A DNA stretch of 64,000 nucleotides from Chryseobacterium defluvii (GCF_003634775.1 NZ_RBXB01000001.1:930001-994000), one strand, 5' to 3'. Counted from the first letter of the stretch, positions 16,467-24,866 are shown. Program-made: numbers and translations. The notes: generated by a model not told the origin, from the letters alone.

Positions 16467-18038
16467 ATGAAAAAAATGTATTTCGTCTTTATTTTGTCAC
16501 TTTATATTTCTATAAGTGCTCAGGATGCTCATGCCTATAATATAATATTTACTAAAACCTATCTTGAAACGTCGCAAAAAGATTTTAGTAAAGCGGTTCA
16601 AATCGCAGACTCTTTATATACTGTTTCTGAAACTTCTTATTATAAAGCCAGAAGCCTCATGCTCGCTGCCAGTTTGTATCAGCAGTCTGGAGATATTGAG
16701 AAATCTGTGGAATATGCTCTTAGATCGGAACGGATTATTGAGGGAACAGAAGATGATGTGTGGAAAGCTAAAATATATGGCTTTTTGGCGACTCAATACC
16801 GGTTTTTAAAATTATATAAGCAATCTGAAAATTATTCATCCAAAACATTAAATATCACGAAACAAATTGAAAATCCTGAGCTGAAAAACAATATCCTCGG
16901 TCTATTGATGCAGGAAATGGCCTATTGTGACATGGAGCAACAGCAATATCGGAAATCCATTCACTCTGTTCTCAAATCCCAGGAATATTTTAATCTGACA
17001 AAACAAGATTTGAGTTTTTTTTCCTCCAATAATGAACAGTTGCTGGGATTAAATTATTTCTATCTGAAAGATTTTGACAGGGCACTAGCTCATTATAACA
17101 AAGCCATTGCTTTTTGCAAAAATATCCCGGAAAATCATATTACCGGATTAATTTACAATGGGTTTGCCCAGGTTTATATTGAGAAAGGGGATTTACCTGC
17201 CGCTAAAAAATATATTGATCTGGCTCAGAGTATTAGTGATAAATCAAAATATCTTCAGTTAAAAAAAGAAGTGTATTCAACCGTTGAAAAATATTATACT
17301 GTAATTGAGGATATGAAAAACCTTACCAAAGTTCAGCAAAAACAGGATTCTGTGGTAAGCAAGATTGAAGAAAAATCGTATGGTTTTGTTAGCAAATCTT
17401 ACGATCAATTGGAAGAAAAAAATACAAAGATTTCTGAAAGTAATTCTATTAAGAATATAATAATTCTGATGTGTGCTGTCTTTATGGTTGCAGGAACAGC
17501 TGGTTTTGTTAGTTATACAAAAAGAAGACAAAAAAGGACGATCAGAAGGTTTAGGGAAATAATTGCCCAGATAAATGTCAGAAAGCAAATTGAAAAGGAA
17601 ATCGCCGGAACACTACAGGAAAATCAGGAAGAAAAGGCTATGGAATCCGAATATTCAGCGATTATGACTACGGCTACTGAGGAAAAAATATTGCAGAGGC
17701 TGGAGGAATTTGAAAAAACGGATCTGTTTACCAATAACAATATTTCACTTTCTTCTCTGGCTTCTTTATTTGAAACCAATAACAAATATCTTTCTTATGT
17801 CATCAATACTTACAAAAAGAAAGACTTTAATAATTACATCAATGATTTGAGGGTGTATTATGTGATAAAAAAATTAAAAGATAATTGCCAATACAGGAAA
17901 TATAAAATTGCCGTTTTAGCAGAAGAGGCAGGCTTTTCCTCTCAAAATAAGTTTGCCACTATTTTTAAAAAAACTACCTCCATGTCTCCTTCCATATTCA
18001 TAAAACATTTGCAGGAAGAGCTTGTAGAAGAAGGATAG
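16467..18038 (+). CDS. Membrane-spanning TPR/AraC-type regulator
   Basis: A 523-residue one-component receptor. An N-terminal signal segment (MKKMYFVFILSLYISISAQ) is followed by a helical TPR-like region (about 25-300; for example YKARSLMLAASLYQQSGDIEKSV and AALAHYNKAI-type repeats), a coiled stretch, one membrane segment (about 329-349, NIIILMCAVFMVAGTAGFV) with basic residues after it, and a C-terminal AraC-type double HTH (about 420-515, with LSSLASLFETNNKYLSYVIN and IAVLAEEAGFSSQNKFATIFKKTT). The predicted topology puts the TPR sensor in the periplasm and the DNA-binding domain in the cytoplasm. Such proteins are common in Flavobacteriia; their ligands are unknown. The palindrome at 16359 and the secreted-protein genes that follow are its likely targets, by inference. 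Confidence 0.85.
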   Translation: MKKMYFVFILSLYISISAQDAHAYNIIFTKTYLETSQKDFSKAVQIADSLYTVSETSYYKARSLMLAASLYQQSGDIEKSVEYALRSERIIEGTEDDVWKAKIYGFLATQYRFLKLYKQSENYSSKTLNITKQIENPELKNNILGLLMQEMAYCDMEQQQYRKSIHSVLKSQEYFNLTKQDLSFFSSNNEQLLGLNYFYLKDFDRALAHYNKAIAFCKNIPENHITGLIYNGFAQVYIEKGDLPAAKKYIDLAQSISDKSKYLQLKKEVYSTVEKYYTVIEDMKNLTKVQQKQDSVVSKIEEKSYGFVSKSYDQLEEKNTKISESNSIKNIIILMCAVFMVAGTAGFVSYTKRRQKRTIRRFREIIAQINVRKQIEKEIAGTLQENQEEKAMESEYSAIMTTATEEKILQRLEEFEKTDLFTNNNISLSSLASLFETNNKYLSYVINTYKKKDFNNYINDLRVYYVIKKLKDNCQYRKYKIAVLAEEAGFSSQNKFATIFKKTTSMSPSIFIKHLQEELVEEG

Positions 18039-18041
18039 AGA

Positions 18042-18090
18042 TTATCATTTTACGGAAAGTGATAAGTATAACATTTTTATAATTACTTAT
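18042..18090. promoter_or_regulatory. Inverted repeats between regulator and downstream cluster
   Basis: TTATCATTTT/AAAGTGATAA (18042-18065, one G-U type mismatch, ACGG centre) resembles the palindrome at 16359. It overlaps a second pair, ATAAGTA at 18062-18068 with TACTTAT at 18084-18090. The second pair abuts a -7-like TACTTTTG at 18098, so this is a plausible operator for the following genes. Confidence 0.45.
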
Positions 18091-18097
18091 ACCACAG

Positions 18098-18105
18098 TAC
18101 TTTTG
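18098..18105 (+). promoter_or_regulatory. -7 box (TACTTTTG) ahead of 18199 gene
   Basis: TACTTTTG matches TAnnTTTG, 93 bp before the ATG at 18199. The preceding inverted repeat covers the expected -33 region. Confidence 0.45.
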
Positions 18106-18198
18106 TGTGAGTCAGAAGTGAGCTATAAGGTTCACTATTTACCTAATAAATCTTAAGAAAGACCATTTTCTTTAGCTTAAGATAAATTAGTAGTTAAA

Positions 18199-18621
18199 AT
18201 GATGAATGCAAAAACACAATTTCAAAAAAGAGTAACCCAAGGTGCTCTTTTAGAAAGCAGAATTCGATTAATTTTTTTTACTCCTTTCTGCTTATTTATT
18301 TCGAACACTGCATATAGTCAGAATACCATCAAAAGTATTGATGGGGATGACGTGGCATGTATAGGCCGCAATATGACTGTTTCTCTCTTCGATACTGAAG
18401 AATCTGCATTTAGTTCTAAAAATGTATTTTATTTTTTTAACAGAACTGCAATCATCTCTATTCCCCTTCTTTGTTTATATAAAATTAAAAATACATATTA
18501 TAAAAATTTCTTTTCAGACTTTATTGTCAGCTTAATTTCCGACAGCCAGGTTAGTAAAAATATTTCGAAACATTTTATCTCTCATAGTTATGCAGTAAGA
18601 CCTCCTCCTTATCTTATATAA
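18199..18621 (+). CDS. Hypothetical protein, possible signal segment
   Basis: An open frame of 140 codons with no family I recognise. It has a basic N-terminus and then a hydrophobic stretch (LIFFTPFCLFISNTAYSQ, about 24-41) that looks like a signal segment with a long n-region, a second hydrophobic patch (about 88-97), and ends in RPPPYLI. The gene lies between the TPR/AraC regulator and the large secreted protein and follows a -7-like box. Coding status is uncertain: composition is AT-rich and the length is modest. Confidence 0.4.
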   Translation: MMNAKTQFQKRVTQGALLESRIRLIFFTPFCLFISNTAYSQNTIKSIDGDDVACIGRNMTVSLFDTEESAFSSKNVFYFFNRTAIISIPLLCLYKIKNTYYKNFFSDFIVSLISDSQVSKNISKHFISHSYAVRPPPYLI

Positions 18622-18728
18622 ACACTATCAACAATTATATAGTATCTCATTATAATGCTTCATTCTTTTTTTGAAGCACCGGATACCTCTTGTCCAAAAA
18701 CTAATTAAACACAATAAAAATTATTTTA

Positions 18729-21608
18729 ATGAATCAAAAATTACAAAATCTGATAACTCATCTACAACTGCGTTTAACTGTTGTTTTAGTATGCATGTTA
18801 TGTAGCGGATCTCTTTTTGCAGATGGATCCAAAGATCTTTATCCTTCAGGGGTAACTGGTTATCGAGCATTCATGAGATCAAGTACGGCAACTACATCAA
18901 GCTGGCCTTTTGCCAATGAAGGAATCCACTATGTATATGCCAAAGTAGGAGAAAGAATTGCCTTAGCTTCCAGCGCACAAAATGGAGGGAACGGAAGAAT
19001 TAAATTGTTTGCTCCTGACGGAACTCAAGTGATTAATAATACCAGTTCAGGTCAGATAACCAATCGTACAGCTGAGTTGGCCGGTCCTCAATTATTTGGG
19101 CAGACTGGCGGAAACCGGTATACTCCTATTTATTATTCTGCAACAACAGAAGGGATCTATCGTGTTGAATTTGTTGGGAGAGGTACGGGCGACCCAAGTA
19201 CAACCATTGCAGCCAATAATAATTGGGTGCAGGATACCAGTTCCGGAATATCGGCCTGGGATGTATCAGTAATAAATACTTCCAATACAGGTTTTATAAA
19301 TGGACGTGTTTATACCAATATTCTGAATCTGTCAAACGGAACGTCTGGTTCCAATGCGGATGGATTTTACGGACTGATCTATGTGCTTACAAAAGACGGA
19401 TATATCTATAAAGTAAATAATAACGGGAATAATGGTTTATACTTCACTTTTTTTGTGAATAATAACGGGTTTGTAGATGTTACTACCCAGGAACCGGTCT
19501 ATAAAAGTCTCGATCAGTCATCTACGGCATTTTTAACAGGAAAAGTGCATAATCCCAATAATGCAGATACATCTAAACATATCACGCATAAATTATTTTA
19601 CACATTACCTGCTACCGATCTTCCTGCTCAATCGACAGGGGCAATACCAGGCGGAACAACTTGGTTGAAAAGTTCTGTAGTTGCTCCTGATGTGACAGAT
19701 GTACAACTTACCGGTGTTGAAGGAACATCGGGGCAGTTTAGCAATAAAGGTGGCTATATAAAATTCAACGCGGGTACGCAGGGGCAATATAATATTGTTA
19801 TCCAAAGTACCAGTACGCCGGCAGCTTTTGTAACGAGAACTTTGACCGGAGCATCGGTTTCCGGGGTAAATAATATTTTTTGGGATGGAAAAGACGGGGC
19901 TGGTAATGCATTGCCGGTTGGAACACTACCGGCTACAGTAACTGTGCAGCTTCGGGGAGCAGAAGTTCATTTTCCATTTTTTGATATGGAATATAATAAA
20001 AACGGGACTATTATTCAGTTGTTAGATCATACCAACTTAAATAATGTAGTATCAGATATTGTATATTGGAACGATACGGATGTACCTAATGGTTCTAATG
20101 GAAATAATTCGCCGGGAGGCAGTTATACGGATCCAAAAAACAACAGTCATCTACCGCCCGTAAACAGCACCGGGATTAGCAGTAGTGTGAATGGACATAT
20201 ATGGGGAATAGGGAGTACAGGTACATCCGGACAGTTTGGTGACACTAGATCAATAGACACCTGGACATTTATCAAAGGAAATGCTACTGTTCTTACAACG
20301 AGTGTGGAAATAAAGGTAGCAGATTTAAAGATTACGCAAATTATACCGGACCAAACAGCAGTTACAACAGGCGACTCAATCAATTATACGGTGAAAGTGA
20401 AAAATGACGGACCCAGCGATGTAACGGGAGCACCATTCACCTTTACACTTCCGGTCGGATTTAATTCTCAATCGTTTAGCTTCACGGCTAATGGTTGTGG
20501 ATCTGAAGCGATAGCGTTAAGTTATAATGCAGGAACACATACTTATTCCTCATCCTTGAATTTACCAAGCGGCTGTGAGATCACGTATAATTTTTCAACC
20601 ATGATCACTTATCTGGCTGCTTCTGGAAATCAAGCGGTCAAAGCCACTATTTTACGTCCTAACGATGTTACGGATCCTGATGCTACGAATACCAATGTTA
20701 CAGTTCCGCCAACAAACGCTGAATATGAATGTGCTAATAATGGCTCAGGAGGCAGCTGTAATAATATTTTGAATAACAACAGCATCGTGTTTTCACCCGC
20801 ACCTGTATGTACTGAAGATGTACAGGGAAATAACTTCAGTACCAGCAATGGAACACCGGTTACCTTTAACCAACCGGCTACAGATTATGGGTTCGTATTC
20901 GATGTTTATACCTTAGACAATTCTTTTAATCTGAATATAAATGGTGTGCAGTTGGCAACCCAGGAAATTCAATTTCAATCTTCCGGAACATCAGGAATAA
21001 ATATTCGCTTTGCCGACGGAGATCAATATGAACTGAATACTCCGGATGTATGGTCGATGACAGGAACAGCATCTGCTCCTTTGATCAGGGTGGTTATCGG
21101 GCCGGCAGGTAATGTAACCATGTTTGGAAGTAAAGTTTCCGGCGGGCCCTTATTCCCTTTAGTATTATTTAATGGAAATAGTTTCAATATCATAAGCTGG
21201 AATACTGCCATAGCAAATACGGTAACTGCCACACAATCAGTGGTTGGTGTTACTGCAATGACCGGATATGGTTCAGGTAAAAAAATTATTCCTTGCCACT
21301 GTATAAAACCAGGAGCAACAGGTACACCTGATAGTTTTGCTAAGATAGGGATCCTTACCAAAGCGCGTCCTACTGTTGCTAATTGGCCACAGAGTGTTCC
21401 AAACGGGCACATTGTTTTAGACAGTAATGATAAAGGTATGGTCATAACCCACATGACTACAACTCAAAGAGATGCCTTGATTGCTGTTGAGGGAATGATT
21501 ATTTACAATACAGATTTGAATTGTGTGCAACTGTACAGGGGAACCACCCCGGGAGTTGATAATTCCCGTACCGGATGGAACTGTATCAAGAGAGGGTGTA
21601 ATGAATAA
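18729..21608 (+). CDS. Large secreted protein with DUF11 domain
   Basis: A 959-residue secreted protein. It has a signal peptide (ending LVCMLCSGSLFADG), a long Gly/Asn/Thr-rich beta region (about 30-530), a DUF11 adhesin-type beta-sandwich (about 533-660, DLKITQIIPDQTAVTTGDSI and NYTVKVKNDGPSDVTGAP), a beta-rich segment (about 690-860), and a C-terminal module with GMVITHMTTTQRDAL, EGMIIYNTDLNCVQLYRG and GWNCI. That last module recurs in secreted Chryseobacterium-type proteins. There is no T9SS CTD of the KxYPNP type. It is probably a cell-surface structural or adhesive protein; the ligand is unknown. The next gene has a related module, so the two likely work together. Confidence 0.75.
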   Translation: MNQKLQNLITHLQLRLTVVLVCMLCSGSLFADGSKDLYPSGVTGYRAFMRSSTATTSSWPFANEGIHYVYAKVGERIALASSAQNGGNGRIKLFAPDGTQVINNTSSGQITNRTAELAGPQLFGQTGGNRYTPIYYSATTEGIYRVEFVGRGTGDPSTTIAANNNWVQDTSSGISAWDVSVINTSNTGFINGRVYTNILNLSNGTSGSNADGFYGLIYVLTKDGYIYKVNNNGNNGLYFTFFVNNNGFVDVTTQEPVYKSLDQSSTAFLTGKVHNPNNADTSKHITHKLFYTLPATDLPAQSTGAIPGGTTWLKSSVVAPDVTDVQLTGVEGTSGQFSNKGGYIKFNAGTQGQYNIVIQSTSTPAAFVTRTLTGASVSGVNNIFWDGKDGAGNALPVGTLPATVTVQLRGAEVHFPFFDMEYNKNGTIIQLLDHTNLNNVVSDIVYWNDTDVPNGSNGNNSPGGSYTDPKNNSHLPPVNSTGISSSVNGHIWGIGSTGTSGQFGDTRSIDTWTFIKGNATVLTTSVEIKVADLKITQIIPDQTAVTTGDSINYTVKVKNDGPSDVTGAPFTFTLPVGFNSQSFSFTANGCGSEAIALSYNAGTHTYSSSLNLPSGCEITYNFSTMITYLAASGNQAVKATILRPNDVTDPDATNTNVTVPPTNAEYECANNGSGGSCNNILNNNSIVFSPAPVCTEDVQGNNFSTSNGTPVTFNQPATDYGFVFDVYTLDNSFNLNINGVQLATQEIQFQSSGTSGINIRFADGDQYELNTPDVWSMTGTASAPLIRVVIGPAGNVTMFGSKVSGGPLFPLVLFNGNSFNIISWNTAIANTVTATQSVVGVTAMTGYGSGKKIIPCHCIKPGATGTPDSFAKIGILTKARPTVANWPQSVPNGHIVLDSNDKGMVITHMTTTQRDALIAVEGMIIYNTDLNCVQLYRGTTPGVDNSRTGWNCIKRGCNE

Positions 21609-21633
21609 ATGATAATTATTGTGGTGCTTGAGT

Positions 21634-21666
21634 CTGCCAGTTATTTATTTATAGGTGCTGGCAGCT
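21634..21666 (+). terminator. Possible hairpin between surface-protein genes
   Basis: CTGCCAG pairs with CTGGCAG around 21636-21665, followed by CTCTTT. It is a weak terminator or attenuator between 18729-21608 and 21700-22230. Confidence 0.3.
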
Positions 21667-21699
21667 CTTTACTAATATAAAATTTAAAAATTAAAAAAA

Positions 21700-22230
21700 A
21701 TGAATAGAAAAGTAACGGTCTTAATATTGTTTGTCCATCTTGTTTTTTTCAAAACAGTCCATGCTCAGGTAGCTTTTGGAAAGGATAATATTGTCAATCA
21801 AAGTGCTCTTGTAGAGTTTGGAACGGGTAATAAGGGAATCGTATTACCTTCGGTAGCTGCGGCTCCGGGATCAGTGGGAGGAACATTTGTTTTTAATACT
21901 TCCAGGAAAGCAGTAGAAGTATATGAAGGAATAAATAACAATAATAACGGAGGATGGACTTCTCTCACAGATGAGAATCAAGGTGTCGTTCATTCGTTTT
22001 CAAATGCAGGTCCTGATGTAACGGGGACTAAAGGTGTAATTATAGGGGCGGGCTCTACAACTAAGCCGGGAATACTGGTTTTAGAATCAACTACTAAGGC
22101 GATGGTTTTGCCTTTAGTAGCCAACCCGCATACGACGGTCAAAGGAGCAATTGCTGGTACAATGGTGTATGATACTGCTGCAGATATGCTGGCAATATAT
22201 GACGGGCAAAATTGGAGTTATTGGAAATAA
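21700..22230 (+). CDS. Secreted protein with duplicated C-terminal-type module
   Basis: A 176-residue protein with signal peptide (ending FFKTVHAQ). It contains two versions of the same module: GNKGIVLPSVAAAPGSVGG with FVFNTSRKAVEVYEG and GGWTSL, then KAMVLPLVANPHTTVKG with MVYDTAADMLAIYDG and QNWSYWK. The modules resemble the C-terminal segment of the preceding large protein (GMVITHMT, GMIIYNTDLNCVQLYRG, GWNCI). No named family is known to me. It is likely exported and surface-associated, expressed with the preceding gene. Confidence 0.65.
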   Translation: MNRKVTVLILFVHLVFFKTVHAQVAFGKDNIVNQSALVEFGTGNKGIVLPSVAAAPGSVGGTFVFNTSRKAVEVYEGINNNNNGGWTSLTDENQGVVHSFSNAGPDVTGTKGVIIGAGSTTKPGILVLESTTKAMVLPLVANPHTTVKGAIAGTMVYDTAADMLAIYDGQNWSYWK

Positions 22231-22312
22231 AGCATCAAATAGATTAATAAGTAGCCATTAGCTGATAGCTTTTAAGCATGTAAAATAAATATGAAACTAT
22301 TCTAAAAGAAAA

Positions 22313-22756
22313 ATGAGTTTTGATTTTAAGAAAATCCATATAGGTGAGCTTATCTGCAAAAGAGTGGAAGAATGCGGGATCGAAATGACCAGGATCTGTA
22401 ATTTCTTTCAATGTACTGATGTTGAAATCAAACAAATGTTCAGAGATTGTGATATGACGGCAGAAACAATGATGAAGTGGAGTAAATTATTAGGCTATGA
22501 TTTTTTCAGAATCTATTCGCAGCATCTCATTTTGTATGCCCCACAGGGGAACAAGATATTTTCTATTCCTGATAAAAGTAAAAGCCGTCTTCCGAAATTT
22601 AGGAAGAATATTTATACAGCCGGAATAATAAATTTTTTGATTGAGCTTATTGAAACTGGCGAGAAAACAAAACTTCAGGTAATTGATGAATATCGTATTC
22701 CTAAAACAACTTTGTACAAATGGCTGGACAAGTACGGAAAGAGCAAGAAAATTTAA
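22313..22756 (+). CDS. Orphan HTH protein (transposase-like HTH)
   Basis: A 147-residue soluble protein. The first part (about 1-75) looks like an HTH regulator domain (IGELICKRVEECGIEMTRI, then CNFFQCTDVEIKQMFRDCDM). The C-terminal part carries an IS3 OrfA-like HTH (LIELIETGEKTKLQVIDEYRI, then PKTTLYKWLDKYG). Proteins of this type, often auto-named transposase, are repeated many times in Chryseobacterium and Elizabethkingia genomes (recalled, not searched). No integrase domain or inverted repeats are near, so I treat it as a DNA-binding protein and not a mobile element. It leads a tight group of four small genes. Confidence 0.65.
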   Translation: MSFDFKKIHIGELICKRVEECGIEMTRICNFFQCTDVEIKQMFRDCDMTAETMMKWSKLLGYDFFRIYSQHLILYAPQGNKIFSIPDKSKSRLPKFRKNIYTAGIINFLIELIETGEKTKLQVIDEYRIPKTTLYKWLDKYGKSKKI

Positions 22757-22763
22757 AGATACA

Positions 22764-22958
22764 ATGTGTAATAAGAAATTAATCGGAAAATCTTTGGAAG
22801 AGGCTGAATTATTTCTCAATAAAACAGCCATAAGGATCTATGCATGTGAATATGCTGTTATTATGGAAAGTTACTTTTTTGGAATCGTGAAAAAAAGAAT
22901 ACACTTATCCATAAAAAACGGAATTATATATGATTGTTTTGTCAGAATTGATTTATAA
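22764..22958 (+). CDS. Small protein, I78 inhibitor-like shape
   Basis: A 64-residue protein starting at ATG 22764, 7 nt after the previous stop. The open frame extends upstream into the preceding gene, but those residues have no support. The pattern GKSLEEAELFL, then IRIY, then KRIHLSIKNGIIYDCFV resembles peptidase inhibitor I78 / potato-inhibitor-like folds, which have an RxN-binding loop and a final GxI strand. The match is by eye and weak. No signal peptide. Confidence 0.45.
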   Translation: MCNKKLIGKSLEEAELFLNKTAIRIYACEYAVIMESYFFGIVKKRIHLSIKNGIIYDCFVRIDL

Positions 22959-22980
22959 ATATGATTGAAATACAGACAAC

Positions 22981-23220
22981 ATGTTGACACTACGTCAAAT
23001 AAACGATCCGAATTTTCTTGTCGGTTTTTCCAGGAAAGATGTGATCCGGGAGCTGGGGGATGGATTTAACTTTTACCATGATAAAGTTTGGACTTATGAA
23101 TTAGCAAGGACATGGTGGGGAAAGAAAACCATTCTGGTCTTGTTTTTTCAAAACGATGTGGTCTGTAAAAAAAGCATCATTAAAAAATTTGGAAAAGTAG
23201 ATGAAACCAAATTATCATAA
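22981..23220 (+). CDS. Small BamE-like domain protein
   Basis: A 79-residue protein. The pattern FSRKDVIRELGDGFN, then DKVWTYELARTWWGKKTILVLF, then NDVV resembles the BamE/SmpA (lipoprotein 3) fold, in which a G-x-s-x-x-e-V-x-x-x-L-G helix is followed by W-x-Y and a final strand. It has no signal peptide or lipobox, so it is not the outer-membrane BamE. It overlaps the next gene by 20 nt, implying joint translation. Function unknown. Confidence 0.5.
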   Translation: MLTLRQINDPNFLVGFSRKDVIRELGDGFNFYHDKVWTYELARTWWGKKTILVLFFQNDVVCKKSIIKKFGKVDETKLS

Positions 23221-23518
23221 GATTTATAATGATTTAATCGAAAAAAAATATCCGGAGAAAAAACAGGGATGTTTGGCAATTCTTTCAAAACAGCAATTAT
23301 CTGCTATGGATATTATTGAATTGAACCGGATCATTTTTAATCCCGAAAACAGAGAAGGAATGAAAATCAATCAAAAGCATCGTTCCTATGACAAATTAAC
23401 CATAATTCAAATGCTTGATTATCAGAAAGAAAATGGTCTTAATAACACGGAACTTGCTAAACATTTTTCTCTAAGCAGAAACTCTGTTGCCAAATGGAAA
23501 AAATATTTTGAGAATTGA
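23201..23518 (+). CDS. Orphan HTH protein, second of the cluster
   Basis: A 105-residue protein ending in a helix-turn-helix (about 66-104: YDKLTIIQMLDYQKENGL, NNTELAKHFSLSRNSV, AKWKKYF). The N-terminus is MKPNYHKIYNDLIEKKYPEK. This is another family seen in many copies in Chryseobacterium-type genomes (recalled). It lacks any catalytic transposase domain. The start overlaps the previous gene by 20 nt, and a terminator follows 35 bp after its stop. Confidence 0.65.
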   Translation: MKPNYHKIYNDLIEKKYPEKKQGCLAILSKQQLSAMDIIELNRIIFNPENREGMKINQKHRSYDKLTIIQMLDYQKENGLNNTELAKHFSLSRNSVAKWKKYFEN

Positions 23519-23553
23519 TTAATAACTGCTTGCAGGCACTTTCACAAAGTTTT

Positions 23554-23582
23554 ACCCGCATTTTAAACCGAGAGCGGGTTTT
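23554..23582 (+). terminator. Terminator closing the small-gene cluster
   Basis: ACCCGC at 23554-23559 pairs with GCGGGT at 23574-23579, followed by TTT. It ends the 22313-23518 group, facing the minus-strand metallopeptidase. Confidence 0.7.
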
Positions 23583-23624
23583 CGTGTCAGTTGGCTAAAA
23601 TTCATATGAATTAAAAGTGAGCAT

Positions 23625-24377
23625 TTATTTGCCACCGTTTGCTTTTAAATCTGCCTTGCAATTAGTATCAAGCTGAGGAATATTGTTTGTATTAAGGAAG
23701 CTTAAGATATCTGTAGTTTCTGAAGCGTAGTACATTAAACAATTGTTATTATTACAATGATTGCCATTGGCAGGGTCTTTATGGTTGAGTTGCATTTGAG
23801 ATCCTAAATCAACCAAGCCTAACAAATGCCCTAATTCATGTTCAAGTACAGTAGCTTCAAGTTTTGTCCTGCTAACCTGTCCAAACCCTCCCGAATTATC
23901 ATGAATCACTTTTCCTAATAAAGCAACAGAAGTATTACGATAGGCTATTCCCAATGTATTGGCATTATCTGAATATTGTCCATTGGTATAAATAACGCTC
24001 ACGGCCATAGTAGAACCGTTTGTAAAAGATGACCTGCTTGTATTTTCAATTGCTTTGATATCATTTAGTGACAAACTCGAAGCAGAAGCCCCCGGAATTT
24101 CTCTCGTAACAATACTTATACCTCCCTCTTTCTTAAGAAATGTGGATAGGAAGTTTTTAACCAGCTCTATAGCATTGGCATCAGGAGCATAACCCGGCAT
24201 GTATTGTATTTCAAGAATCAAGGCATTGTATTTATTATTACTCAGCAGATCATTTGCAGATGAACCAACTGAACGGGTATGATTGTAATCACCCGAATCA
24301 TTACTAAACTCACTGTCTCTCTCACAAGCAATACACAAGAAAAGAAGTAAAAAAGCAAAATAGATTTTTTTAAACAT
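23625..24377 (-). CDS. Metzincin-like zinc metalloprotease lipoprotein
   Basis: A 250-residue lipoprotein; the lipobox LCIAC puts the lipidated Cys at residue 18, followed by an acidic stretch. The peptidase motif is HELGHLLGLVD (His180, Glu181, His184, Gly187, Asp190), an HExxHxxGxxD arrangement in which the third zinc ligand is Asp, as in snapalysins. It is followed by Cys208-x4-Cys213-x-Met215, which recalls the CX4CXM signature of archaemetzincins, with Met215 a likely Met-turn. Probably a membrane-anchored protease of the envelope. It is converging with the small-gene cluster and not clearly linked to it. Confidence 0.75.
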   Translation of the reverse strand: MFKKIYFAFLLLFLCIACERDSEFSNDSGDYNHTRSVGSSANDLLSNNKYNALILEIQYMPGYAPDANAIELVKNFLSTFLKKEGGISIVTREIPGASASSLSLNDIKAIENTSRSSFTNGSTMAVSVIYTNGQYSDNANTLGIAYRNTSVALLGKVIHDNSGGFGQVSRTKLEATVLEHELGHLLGLVDLGSQMQLNHKDPANGNHCNNNNCLMYYASETTDILSFLNTNNIPQLDTNCKADLKANGGK

Positions 24378-24866
24378 ACCATCAGATTATAAATTTAAAA
24401 TTACAAAAATTATTTATCTTACCACTTGCCGTCATACTATTTATACATTTCATGTAAGCACGACTCCTTAGGCTCGTATCAATAGTAAAGAATTTTAGTC
24501 TAATCGTCTAAAAAAGAATTATGTTTTAGAGAAAGAAAAGAGTGAAAGATACTTTAAAAAGGCTGAATGAGAGGTATTTATAAATAAAATGACACCATTT
24601 GGTCTAAATTGTCCTAATGATGTCATTAAGTGACCAAGACGAGCGTATCTTCAAACACTTTTATCGATGATTTGGAGCGTCTGAGCCAAATTAAAGGAGA
24701 ATTACAAAACTTATTTTACCAGGTAATTTTCTGAGACATTTGAAGTTCTTAGCATCAAATCTGTAATCAAATAAACCTATCGTTTATATTTTGAATTTTT
24801 CAAGTTTACATTCTTATATCATATTGTTGTTTAGGTTGGTTGTTTCGTAATTATTTGCAGTTAGAG
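24378..24866. other. Gene-free stretch with possible coding remnant
   Basis: No intact gene. A short open run from GTG 24630 to a stop near 24734 reads like protein (TSVSSNTFIDDLERLSQIKG-type sequence), so a decayed gene fragment is possible. The rest is AT-rich. Confidence 0.35.

Noticed and set aside
22683..22763. Upstream extension of the small gene at 22764
   Set aside because: The extension overlaps the end of the preceding HTH gene in another frame and adds no conserved residues; ATG 22764 right after that gene is the better start.
22313..23518. Insertion sequence suggested by the two transposase-like HTH proteins
   Set aside because: No catalytic DDE domain, no terminal inverted repeats and no target duplication seen; the genes form a normal operon with a terminator.
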